From assembly GCA_963854735.1 (NCBI GenBank), contig OY978098.1:897501-961500 (forward strand): a stretch of 64,000 nt of DNA, in the 5' to 3' direction. Source of the DNA: Marvania coccoides. Taxonomy: Eukaryota > Chlorophyta > Trebouxiophyceae > Chlorellales > Chlorellaceae. The position numbers and the translations under genes are program-made. The notes beneath the pieces were generated by a model. The model was not told the origin of the DNA and did no database searches. It saw only the letters and a program-made list of their open reading frames with translations. Below are positions 54,667 to 64,000 of the stretch, piece by piece. Each line of letters begins with the position of its first letter. Position 1 is the stretch's first letter.

Positions 54667-55062
54667 ACTTTTTCGTTGAAGGAGTTAGCGGGTGAAGGTT
54701 TGTTTGAGCGGACACAAGGAAGGAGAGGGACGGACGGAGCAGCGGTGGAGACAGGAAGACAGCAGCTGCAGTGGACAGGAGGAATCGATGGCTGTGCCTT
54801 CCAATCCACAATCTTTTTAGGGAGCGCAGCACAGCTTGATGGCCAATTTTGCCGGTAAATAAATAAATGAAAAAAAAAATCAAGGCAGAAAAAAATGCTA
54901 AGCGTAGCTTGAAGCTTGCTTCCCTTATTTCCTTCTCTCTGATCAGATTTTTATTTTGCATTGATTGGACTTTGTGGTGGACGAGTGCATGTTTTAGAGC
55001 GTGATGGTGTAGGGGGACCCACCTTTAAATTTTTTTGATCGGAAGACGCGCTTTCAAACAAG
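54667..55062. promoter_or_regulatory. divergent intergenic region MMACHC / TML
   Basis: 396 bases between divergent starts. The first half is GC-richer and probably MMACHC 5' sequence; the second half is AT-rich. No gene was seen. A cobalamin riboswitch was looked for by eye and not recognised. Confidence 0.35.
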
Positions 55063-57148
55063 ATGGTTGCCACGCCTTTGGCCGTTGTTTTGAGAGCCAA
55101 AGGTGGCAATTTCATGATCCAAACGTGAGAACGAGGTGCCAGTTTGTTTGCTCTCTCTGCATTGATCAAGCTCTCACACTCCTCGTGTGCGCCCTCTCGC
55201 CGCTCCTCCTGCAGGTATGGCATCCCTGGGAAACTGGTGCAAGACGCGGCGGCCGAAGCCCTCGACTCGCTGCAGCGCTACAGAAAAGATGGCCCCGTCT
55301 CTTCACCGCCCGACAGGCAAGTCTTTATTTTATTTTTATACCTACCTTTCATAGCTCTCCCTTTCTCATATCCACCATACGTCTTTGAAATACTCAATGC
55401 ATAGTCTCAAATCCTTATTTTCCCCCTCCTTTCTCTGCAGCTCCGGCGACGCCGCCCCTAACCTTGCGCTGGGGCAGGTCTCCGTCCTTCAGGGCCGCTT
55501 CCTTGTGACATACCGCATGGTCAACGCAATCCTGGTGCTGCTCATCAGCGAACCCACCTCCAACGCCTTCCTGTGCCTTCGCCTGCTGGACGCCTGCGGC
55601 AAGGTGCTGGTGGGGGCGTGCCAGGGAGTGGAGGTGACGCCGGAGCGGCTGTCCAAGAGATACGCCGACGTTCACGCTTTCTTAGGGAGTCTGGTGGTGG
55701 GCGGGCTGGCGGAGCTGCCCCCCGCGTTCGTGCACAGCTCCGCCACCAGCGAAAAGATGCTGTCCGCCAAGCGGATAAAGAAGTTGTTGGGGTCCGGGAG
55801 GGGCGGGAGCGGCAGCTCCTTCATCGGGGACAAAGCGGCGGAACAGAGCGAGGAGAACAACCCTGCGACTATGCCAGGCACCCCCAAGAAGGAGGAAAAG
55901 AAGGCAGAGAGCGCAGACCCGTTGGCGCTCGTTGAGTTCAGCATCCCTGCTGACGCGCTGCCGCCGCCGCCGGCGCGGGCGGTGGGCGCCAAACGGCGGC
56001 CCCCTGCGCCACCCAGGGTGGTGGCAGTAGTCCCTGTGGCGTTCAAGGGTGCTGTGGAGGACGAATCGACCGCGCCTGCGGAGGCAGAAGGCTTCGGTGC
56101 CTTCCAGGAGGTGAAGGTTCTCGAGGCGGAAAAGGCGGGCGATGAAGAGGGCGCAGGGGCAGAGGGGTGGGAGGCGGCGTTTGGCGGCGAAGCAGAGGCG
56201 GAACCCGCACCGTCAGGGCCCACACTGAGCCCTGCAGACCTGCAGCAGGCACTGCAGTTGGTGGAAATTTACCGTGGGGAGGTGGTGGCTGGAAAGCTGC
56301 AGAACGCGGTTGTGGACGGCGCGGTGCGGCGGAAATTGGCGCCTTATGGGCTGGAGTCTGCTCGATTTAGGCTGCTGGAGTCTGAGGTGCCAGTGGTGAA
56401 TGCCTGCTTGCAAATGGCAGCCAGGCACACGGCCTACACCTCTGCGGCGGCCAACGACGCGTACGTGTTCGCTGCAGCGCTGACTGGGTCCCCCATGGAC
56501 TGCTGCTACATCAAATACACGTAAGAATCTTCTTTTTCATTTATCAACGCATATTTATTTTATTTTTCGTCAATAAACACCATTGTTGCTACCCCATTTC
56601 ACATTCTTTTCTTTTCTTTCTCTTCCCCTTCTTCCCCTTATCGCAGGCTACCTTCTGTTGCGTGCCTGCCTCCTCTCCAGCTCGACCTCCTGCTGGCGCC
56701 CCCCTCAGCTCTGAAGCCGCAGCCAGGCAAGGCGCTGCAGTGGGAGGCCCTGGTGGCGCTGCGGTACGCCACTAACCCCGCGCTGGCAGGGCCACTGCTG
56801 GACGCCGTTGTGGAGGTGGATCTGCCACCTGAGCTGTCCATTTTGGTGAAAATTTCGCCGTCGGCGCGGTGGAGCCCCGGGGAGTGCCGCTTGCGGTGGG
56901 ATTTAGGCCGGATTGAGCCTGGCACCAGCGGGCTGGCCAGGGCGGTGGTTGGCGCCAAGCCTGGCATTCCCGCAGACCGCGCCGCTGCGGCCCTGCGCGA
57001 TGCAACAAAGGCGAGAGTGGTGTTTAGCGGCTGGCCTGGGAGCTTGCTGTCTGGAACGGGGCTGGAGGTGGCCATGCCTGGGGAGGATGCGCCAGAGTAC
57101 CACCAAGGGAGGGCGCAGTGGTTTGCCGAGGTGGTGGTGCGGCCTTGA
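55063..57148 (+). CDS. TML/TCUP mu-like subunit of the TSET (TPLATE) coat complex
   Basis: Four exons, 55063-55124, 55215-55316, 55441-56520 and 56647-57148, give 581 residues. Intron 2 has a GC donor (GACAG then GCAAGT), forced by frame. The N-terminal part is a longin-like domain: FLVTYRMVNAILVLLI, then GACQGVEVTPERLSKRYADV, which is how plant TML proteins read. A charged Ala/Glu linker follows. From LSPADLQQALQLVEIYRGEV the protein is a mu homology domain (RFRLLESEVPVVNAC, SPMDCCYIKYT, joining LPSVACLPPLQLDLLL). TSET/TPLATE works at the plasma membrane in clathrin-mediated endocytosis. The first exon (MVATPLAVVLRAKGG) is atypical, so the true N-terminus may differ. Confidence 0.8.
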
Positions 57149-57294
57149 GAGGGAGAGTGGCAGCTGGCGGCAGCACAGCGTGACTGGCGGGCCAACAGCA
57201 ATTCTTTGTGTGTTTGGCTCAATATTAATTTTAATTAAAAAAATATTATATTTTGGGTTATAATCGCAGCACGTGTTGACAAAGAACAGCGAAA
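57149..57294. other. short intergenic region
   Basis: 146 bases between two plus-strand genes, AT-rich at its right half. It contains AACAGCAATTCTTT (about 57196), also found after NOP16. Confidence 0.4.
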
Positions 57295-58024
57295 ATGGGA
57301 CGCTCGTTGAGAAGGATTAAGAAATCAAAGCCGAAGATTATAAAAAGGAAGGCCAAGACCAAGTTTGCAAAGAGCCAGGCGCCCCAAGAGATTGCAAAAA
57401 GCACGCAACATATTGCGGAGAAGCTCGGCGTACAGTGAGTTAAATGGAATTTGAAATTTTGCATCTCATGGCGGCTGAGCAAAACTATCTCGCGAACCTT
57501 GCAGGCTTGAGTGGGACAGCGGCGCCAAGATCGGTCAGAACTACGACCGGCTGGGCTTCATGACTGACGCCAACTACGGCAGCGGCAGAAATCAGAAGCT
57601 GAAAGACGTGCTGGCGGAGAAGGCGGCGGAATTGCCGTCTGAAGGTTAGTTTTTGTTGGTTGGTGGGCTTATTTTTAGACCCCATGCTTTTTTTCGACTG
57701 TAGTTCCAAATGAAGTGCATTTTATTGTTTTTTATTATCGCAGAGGAGGCAGAAATTCCGGTGGACGATGAGCTCAAGGCGGCAATGGCAGGAATGCGCA
57801 GCACCGGCAAGGCGGTGCCCAAGCGGCCCACCCCGCGGCAGCGGCAGCTGGTGCAGCGCTTGCAGGAGGCGCACGGGGACGACATTGAGGCGATGGTGAG
57901 GAACCGAAAAGTAAACACGATGCAGCACTCCGCTGCGTACTTGACAGCCCTCGTGGAGAGCTGCGCGTACTGGAGCGAAAACTCTGGCGTCGACTTCCGA
58001 GTGCCCCACAAACGGCTGTGGTGA
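57295..58024 (+). CDS. NOP16: ribosome biogenesis protein NOP16
   Basis: Three exons, 57295-57434, 57505-57644 and 57744-58024, give 186 residues, the normal NOP16 length. The basic start (MGRSLRRIKKSKPKIIKRKA) is a nucleolar targeting sequence. LEWDSGAKIGQNYDRLGFMT carries the family's conserved W-D and N-Y residues. The C-terminal part (LQEAHGDDIEAMVRNRKVN, then MQHSAAYL) matches the domain that binds pre-60S particles. Both introns are GT-AG and in phase. The role is in 60S ribosomal subunit assembly in the nucleolus. Confidence 0.92.
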
Positions 58025-58328
58025 AGAAGAAAAAACGAGCAAACTCAGTAGCCTTTTTTCCATTGCACCTTCTCCTTCTATGGTACGCCTGACAACAGCA
58101 ATTCTTTCTTGAACTAAATGGGTCTAAACATGTAAATACAATCCAAAAGAAGCAAAATAAAGACACCATTCTCTAATGCTCGTTAGTCATCATGACATTC
58201 AAGCCAGCATTTTCAATATTTTTTTGCCAATAAAAAGGCCGCATACAACCCTTTCGCTTTGCTGAACCCAGCCACATCACGTTATAAAAAAATATATGCA
58301 CCGTTAACTAAATACTAACCGACTTCGT
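58025..58328. other. convergent intergenic region
   Basis: 304 bases between NOP16 and the DAHP synthase gene. AAAATAAAGACACC near 58153 is a likely poly(A) signal. A copy of AACAGCAATTCTTT lies at about 58096. No coding signal was seen. Confidence 0.4.
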
Positions 58329-60052
58329 TCAGTACAGCAGCACTCCGCGCTTCCTCTTGCCCTGCTGCTGCTTCTCCCGCTGCAGCCGCTCCCTCCGCTG
58401 CCTCAGCCGCGACGCCACGTAGAAGCTCATCTCCAGCGCCTGCTCCGCGTTCAGTCGCGGGTCGCAGTGGGTGTGGTAGCGAGAGTCCAGGTCGGTCTCG
58501 CTCACTGCGCTGCCCCCGCCAATGCACTCAGTCACGTTGTCGCCAGTCATTTCCAGGTGGATGCCGCCGGGCACCGACCCCAAGGTGTCGTGCACGTCGA
58601 AGAAGGCCTCCACTTCGGCCCTGATGTTGTCGTAGCGCCGCGTCTTGTAGCCATTGCAGTCCTCGGTGTTGCCGTGCATGGGGTCGCACACCCACGCCAC
58701 GGTCTGCCCAGCGGCAGTCACCGCCTCCACCAGCGCCGGCAGCTTCTCCCGCAGTTTGGTGGCGCCCATGCGCACGATCACAGCCAGCCGCCCCGCCGTG
58801 TTCTCAGGGTTCAGCGTCGCAATCAGCGCCACCAGCTCCGAGGGGTCCATCTTGTCCGACACCTTGACGCCGATGGGGTTGCCGATGCCGCGCAGGTACT
58901 CCACGTGCGCGTTGTCCAGCTGGCGGGTGCGCTCGCCGCACCACAGGAAGTGGCCGCTGCAGCCGTACCACAGCCCAGTGGTGGAGTCCTCCCGGGTCAG
59001 CGCCTGCTCGTAGTCCATCAGCAGGCACTCGTGCGACACGTAGAACTCCGTCTCCCGCAGCACCTGGCTGTGCATGTCCAATCCGCAGGCGCTCATGAAG
59101 GAGATAGCCTCATCAACGCGCTTGGCCAGGTCGGTGTAGGCCTTGCCCTCGTCGGAGTTGGCCATGAAGTCCAGGTTCCACTGCGTGACGCGGTCCAGGC
59201 CGGCGTAGCCGCCCGTGGCAAAGCCGCGCAGCAGGTTGAGCGTAGCGGCAGACTGGTTGTAGGCTTTTACCAGGCGCTGGGGGCTGGGGATGCGGGCCTC
59301 CGCGGTGAACTCGGGGCCGTTGATGATGTCGCCGCGGTAGGAGGGCAGCTCCACGTCGCCCTTGCGCTCCAGATCTGCGGAGCGGGGCTTGGCGAACTGG
59401 CCTGCCAGGCGGCCGAGTTTGACGACGGGGACGCCGCCGCCGAACATGACGATGACCGACATTTGAAGGATGAGGCGGAAGAGGTCGCGGATGCGGTTGG
59501 CGGAGAACTGGGAGAAGGCCTCGGCGCAGTCGCCGCCCTGAACGATGAAGGCGTCGCCGCGGGCGCACGCCGCCAGGCGCTCCTGCAGGTTGCGGCACTC
59601 GCCGGCGAACACCAGCGGGGGCATGGAGGCGATCTCAGCCACGGCCTTTTCGAGCTCGGCCTGCGAAAAAATTGTAGAAAATAGTATGAGAACAAATTGG
59701 AGAGAGATGGGAAATTTGGAGAGAGGTTTCATGTGCAGTCGTCGTTCCAGCGTGCTGCATTATCAGTGCAGATGCCAGTAACAGCATGCAATGCGGTGAA
59801 TGCACGTGAATAGGCGGTGGTAGGTACCTTGTCCGGATAGTTTGGCTGCTGAAGAGCCGTGTAGTTTCGCCAGGAGGTGGGCCCCCACTCTTTGAGGTGG
59901 TCGGCATCACTCATGAATGGTACGGCCGCAGGGGGCTCCGCAATGGCCCTGGTGGGCTGCACTCGAGGCAGCCGTGACCCACATTTTCGGCTGGCCAACA
60001 GCGGCTGGCGCACGCGATGGCTGCTGCCAAGGCCCAACTGGCACTGCTTCAT
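58329..60052 (-). CDS. plant-type (class II) DAHP synthase, plastid
   Basis: Two exons on the minus strand, 59828-60052 and 58329-59660, give 518 residues. The first 50 residues are a basic, Ser/Pro-rich transit peptide. Family motifs: [16 protein letters not shown] with the metal-binding Cys, [44 protein letters not shown] and [12 protein letters not shown]. It condenses phosphoenolpyruvate and erythrose 4-phosphate to start the shikimate pathway for aromatic amino acids, in the plastid stroma in plants. The C-terminus is unusually basic ([19 protein letters not shown]). The only intron joins YPDK to AELEKAVAE. Identification is firm. Confidence 0.96.
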
Positions 60053-60244
60053 GGTTGTTAGTAAAAATTATTGAAAGAGGACCTCAATCTGTTGGGGTTC
60101 TCGCTATATAAAACTAAAACTCGAGCGGCTCGACCCACTTTTGGACTGACAACTCGAGCAAAAACGGCCGCAATAATGCCCAACCGCACATTTGTAAATC
60201 ATTATTAAATATACGGACCCCAAGCCCCGACTGGGCCCCTTCAA
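60053..60244. promoter_or_regulatory. divergent promoter region with TATA-like element
   Basis: 192 bases between the starts of DAHP synthase (minus) and the gene at 60245 (plus). TATATAAA at 60105-60112 is the best TATA-like sequence in the interval, about 55 bases from the DAHP synthase start and 130 from the other. Confidence 0.4.
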
Positions 60245-61202
60245 ATGTCGAACCTCGATGTGGACATCCCTGCTTTTTCAACGCGAAGAGAAGAGCTGGG
60301 CAGCCTGCTCAAGGTATCTGACCCCGTGTTCACATCAAGCATGTTTCCATGCAGCAGTACTGACCCGCGCCGTGTTCTTTTCGTGCGATTTTGCAGGATT
60401 ACCTTGACGACGCCCGCCTCTTTGCCGATGCGCTGGAGGAGCTGCAAGGCCAATTAACCGCCATTGAGAACGGAATCCGAAACAAGGAAGATACGCCTAT
60501 CAAGTCACCAGTGTTGCAAAAGGTTCTTGAACAGGTGAGAGGCGGCAGTTTTTTTTACAGCTTTCGGTGGGAGAGCGCGATTTTGAAAATGCCTCCATGC
60601 AATGGGCTAATGCTGGTTGCATTGCAGGCCAATACCGCTCGATTTAAAACCTACGTGGAAGGTAGCTTGCCTGCCACACCCCAGCCCGACCTGGCTGCAC
60701 GCATTGAGGAGAATATGCAGCTGTTGAGCGTGCTGTGCAAAGAAATGAAGCGGCAGGTGGAAAGGGCGACAGAGCTGCAAGAAAGCATGAAAAACGAGCT
60801 CGAGAAAGCGAGAGAGACGCCAGCAGCTGGAGAAATGGGCGAGGAAGAGGCTGGTGGGGAGACTGAAGAGGGCAAAGACGACGAAGCTGGCGTCGCAACA
60901 GACAGGTGGTGGGAAGACGCAAATCGTGCTTTTATTGCTGCTGCAATAGTTGACGGCCTCAGCCAAAATTTTCCTCTCGTGGTAAGTATAATTTTCCCTT
61001 CGTTGCCTGGCGCATTAGCTCTTCTTTTGGTTTGCCAACCACTTTTGGTAAGTATTTTCTGCAGGAGAAGGTGACGCAGGAGGTGAGCGTGCTCACTCCA
61101 AGCGAGGATGTTTCTTCATACGTGACTATTATGCGCCTGCAGCCGTTCCTCTCTGCGCCAGTAGTTGAGGAAATCTTGAGGTGGCAGAAAGCGCCAGCTT
61201 GA
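60245..61202 (+). CDS. coiled-coil protein, hypothetical
   Basis: Four exons, 60245-60313, 60397-60534, 60628-60981 and 61065-61202, give 232 residues; all GT-AG introns are phase 0. Nearly all of the N-terminal two-thirds predicts a coiled coil (EELGSLLK-DYLDDARLFADA, LEELQGQLTAIENG, ENMQLLSVLCKEMKRQVE). An acidic Gly/Glu stretch follows (EMGEEEAGGETEEGKDDE), then a short conserved-looking end (RWWEDANRAF, LQPFLSAPVVEEILRWQKAP). There is no signal or membrane segment. The overall shape recalls small kinetochore or tubulin-associated subunits, but I cannot name a family. Confidence 0.7.
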
Positions 61203-61275
61203 GTTGGAAATAGCTATCTTCCGTGCACATTTTCATGTTTATTTTATTTAAAAAAATGTTTTCGCTGCGCATATA

Positions 61276-64000
61276 ATGGATTCATTGCCTGGCATGAGTT
61301 CCCTGGCAGAGGGCCTCACTACTGCCACAGAGGGAGGAGTTCCAAAAGCTCTCTATGAGGCCTCTGCGCTGCGCCAAGCCCCCACCGCCGCCCTGTCCCC
61401 GCTTATTTCGCACCTAAAGAAGGTGGTGCGAGACTTGGTGGCCGCAGCTGCTCAGCCAGAGATTGATCTTGGCCCTGCATTTTCCAAAGTGAGCTCTCTT
61501 GCATTCGTGCTCTCCAGCACGCTGGGCAAGGCCCGTATGGACACCCATGACGAGGAAGAATTGTGGCACATCACCATGAGCCTCTGGGTAAGTTTCAGCC
61601 ATCAACAAAACATTAATATATTTATCGGTCCATGCATTTTTGTCTTCTTCTCTTTCTCTCTTTGTGCAGAATGCCAGCCTGGTGACCTGCCGTCAGCCCA
61701 ACGGCGATGATCGAGGCGATCTGCTGCATGCCCTGGGCAGCGAAATTTTCCAGGTGGTGGAGGGGGAGTGCGATGCCACTCGAGACGTCTCTCAGTACAT
61801 TCAGTACCTGTGTCAGGTACCTCATTGAATTCCTCTCATACTTACACCGAAAATATTTTCAGAGAATCCCCGAATTTTAGAATTATTTCCCTGTGTGTTT
61901 ACAGGCGGCCAACGAGTGGGAGAGCCTGGGTGTGTCCGCCCGAGCCGCTTGGTGTGTCCGCCACGCTGTGGGCTACGCGGAACGCCTGGAGAGCCTCATC
62001 GCCTCGGAGAGACTGCCGGCTGATCTCAGGGAGCGGTGCGTGCTGCAGCTGTTCGGTGTCTACCTGCAGGCAGCCAGCAGCTCCAACAGATCCAACGAGC
62101 AGGCAAGTCGCCTCTTTCGATTGACTTTTGTCGTTTTTTCCACTAAAAAAAACATTTCTCCTCATTTTATTCTCTCGTTTTGATGCAGTCCTTGGCCAAC
62201 AACATGCTGGCTAGGGCGCTGCAGCTGAGTAAGCACGAGGTGGTCAGCCGGAGGGCAGCTGCCACGATGTCTCTCGGCATCGCTCGCCTGCAGCTCGCAG
62301 AGGCGCAGACGATGATGGCAGCGGGTGGGATCCCTGCGGTGGCCACCGTGATGCTTGACTCCTCGCTCCAGCACCTGGAGGGCGCGTTGGAGGCCGCAGA
62401 ATCTGCCGGATTGGTGGAGATGGCGGCAGAGGTCCGACGAGAGGAAACCGCCGTGGTTGCTGCCGCCGCAAAGGCGCACCTAGCGGAGGGAGACCCCGAG
62501 AAGGCTGTGCAGAAGTTGCAAGGCGTGGTGGGAAGCGAGCATGGCGGGTTTGGTGCAATGACAGCGCTTCTGGTGACGGCGCATCTTGCCTGCAATGGAG
62601 GGGTAGCTGCGGCCGCAGAAGTGCTGCTGGGCGCTGCCCCTCGGCTAGAAGAGGGGGCCCAGGGGAAGGAAGAGGAGGTTACAGAGTGGATTGGGTGCTT
62701 TAAAAACGTCGCAGCTGGCGCTGACGGCCGCAACGCGATCAAGGTGGCTAACGCTGCGCTGGCATTCATGCACTCTGCTGCCGCTACCCCAGCGCGCATT
62801 TCTGACCTGCTAAAGTACCTCATGGCTGGTGGAAAGAGTGATGCTCCCCTGCTGAGGGTGCTGGCCTCTGATGAAGCAGCGACAGCAGTGTGCAAAGCAA
62901 GTTTATTTATTTCTTCAACTGCTCTTCGTCCGCTCGCAATAATCTCTTATGTAATTTATTTCTTATTTCTTTCTTTGTACAGGATCCGGGCACTCAAGCC
63001 AGCTGTCACTCCATGCTTCGCACGCTGGCAGCCCAACGCAACGCCGAGGGGGCCGTGGGCGCGGCCGCAGACCTCCTCACCGCTGCCCTACAGTACTCTC
63101 CGCTGCAGCAGCGCCCCCACACCGCGTGCCTGGTCGCTGCTTGCCACCTCAACCTCGGAGCCCCCAGAAAGGCCCTGGAGTACCTAGAAGTGGCAGCCAA
63201 AGGGGGAGCGCCTGCGCCGTCGTTCCTGGCGCCGCTGGTCAAGATGACGGCCGCGCTGCAGCAGGGGGAGCTGCTGGAAGCGCGCCAGGGTAGGAAATTC
63301 CATTTTGGAGATCAGTTGATATCTTCTCCTCGGAGGAAATTGAGCATATGAAAAAATATTTATTTTGAGCTTCTCCTCCAAACAGCTGGACATTCTAATC
63401 CAGATCTATATTTCTTCGTGTTCTGCAGCGGTGTCTGAGCTGCCTGACTGCGCTGATTTCCACTACAGCGTCTCCCATGCGGCGTCTCAGGCAGCTATCA
63501 TCGTAGGAAGCGACTCAGTCACCGAGGCTCTGGCTGCTTCCCTGGCGGTCAAAAACCTCATCCCAGACGTAGAACCCGCTGACTCGAGGCTGGCTGCTGG
63601 TCAGGAAGCGGCGCTGATCTCTGCCTGGGCGGTGGCCATGCTGCGCCGATTCAAATCGGATGCAGCGGCGCTCAGGAGCTCAGGCGAGTCCGATTTCGAG
63701 GATCTGGTGGGGGCGATGAAGATGACAACACGGCGCGTAAAAGCACTGGGCCTCTCAGCCTTCGCTGGCGACGCTGCCTCGCTGGAAAAGCTGGCCAGTT
63801 TGGGCTACCGGGCGGCGCTGGAGGCGCTCAAAAGCGGGGCCTACGACCGCTGTGTGACGCTTTCTTCCTCGGTGTGCGTGGTGCTGGACGTCTTGGAGGA
63901 AGCTGAAAGCGCGCGCGAGGACAAATGCGCTCTGTACTGCTCCCGGCAAGCACAGGCGCTGCTGCTGGCGGCGCAGAGCCTGCTGGCGGCGTCCCGGGGC
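61276..64000 (+). CDS. SPO22/ZIP4-like helical (TPR) repeat protein, partial at right edge
   Basis: Six exons are seen: 61276-61587, 61670-61816, 61905-62102, 62189-62896, 62983-63289 and 63429-64000, giving 748 residues before the window ends with the frame open. Two introns use GC donors (GAGCAG then GCAAGT; TGCAAA then GCAAGT), forced by frame. The protein is all helical, with repeats of TPR spacing. The pattern SLW-NASLV, DLLHALGSEIFQVVE, AANEWESLGVSARAAWCVRHA resembles the SPO22 domain of meiotic ZIP4/TEX11, where a Trp-Asn and later Ala/Trp-rich helices recur. ZIP4 organises class I crossovers. The assignment is tentative; it could be another TPR scaffold. The last intron holds a copy of the dispersed repeat. 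Confidence 0.6.
63329..63358 (+). repeat. CATATG-A(n) intronic repeat copy, divergent middle
   Basis: CTCGGAGGAAATT, then GAGCATATG, then six A and TA. Both ends match the copies at 30941 and 34323, but the middle differs. It lies in the last complete intron of the ZIP4-like gene, sense orientation. Confidence 0.6.

Noticed and set aside
54667..55062. cobalamin riboswitch near the MMACHC-type gene
   Set aside because: No B12-box-like core or stem set could be seen by eye, and such switches are not expected in eukaryotic nuclear genes.
58467..59684. 405-codon open frame on the plus strand
   Set aside because: It is the antisense shadow of DAHP synthase exon 2, caused by GC-rich codon use; the product is Val/Gly/His-rich and unlike any protein.
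1..64000. CRISPR arrays, prokaryotic operons, IS elements or viral genes
   Set aside because: No spaced direct repeats, transposase, integrase or capsid signatures were seen; all confident genes are eukaryotic nuclear genes.

Overview
This window is nuclear DNA from a compact, intron-containing eukaryote, most likely a green alga (chlorophyte or prasinophyte grade). The evidence is a plant-type (class II) DAHP synthase with an N-terminal extension that looks like a transit peptide, a PSB33/TEF5-type thylakoid protein, a TML-like subunit of the TSET/TPLATE coat, a plant-type PfkB kinase with a presequence, ACR-type ACT repeats, and hydroxyproline-rich-type membrane proteins with PPSPP tracts. 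Coding exons are GC-rich and intergenic DNA is AT-rich. Introns are mostly about 60-200 bases. I rebuilt about 33 spliced or single-exon genes by matching splice phase across every junction. No RNA gene, CRISPR array, insertion sequence or prokaryotic operon was seen.

Layout. 0.8-5 kb: a secreted glycosyltransferase-like protein and SSRP1 (FACT). 5.3-11.8 kb: an OGFOD1/Tpa1 prolyl hydroxylase, cytochrome P450 reductase, a DHH phosphoesterase and a SENP8-type protease. 12.2-17.7 kb: an ER-themed stretch with a secretory cyclophilin, a small membrane protein and a Grp170/HYOU1 chaperone ending in RDEL. 18-24.1 kb: an SDR lacking its catalytic tyrosine, a family-2 glycosyltransferase, a possible small gene and the VPS34 PI3-kinase. 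24.5-30.2 kb: an unrecognised 614-residue protein, a GPALPP/J-domain protein and an SRP40/Nopp140-like protein. 30.4-35 kb: two related proline-rich single-pass membrane proteins and a multi-pass cysteine-rich membrane protein. 35.6-42.5 kb: an ACT-repeat protein, a plastid-type PfkB kinase and a haloperoxidase/PAP2-type phosphatase. 43-49.8 kb: a 2155-residue soluble-type adenylyl cyclase. 50.1-54.7 kb: COX11, PSB33, a coiled-coil protein and an MMACHC-type B12-processing protein. 55-64 kb: TML, NOP16, DAHP synthase, a coiled-coil orphan, and a SPO22/ZIP4-like helical-repeat protein that runs off the right edge.

The genes are housekeeping functions on both strands, often divergent with 150-400 bases between start codons, and they do not form one pathway. 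The strongest unusual signals are two. (1) About a tenth of the introns use a GC rather than GT donor, fixed in five cases by reading frame. (2) A dispersed repeat of about 30 bases occurs in introns of four genes, with a conserved CATATG followed by an A-run of varying length, which looks like the 3' end of a short retroposon. Also notable are the sAC-like cyclase with a long insertion inside its first catalytic domain, and the pair of membrane proteins that share a cytoplasmic SLRD-x-YA motif.

All exon boundaries are inferred from splice consensus, frame continuity and family resemblance. UTR limits are not determined.
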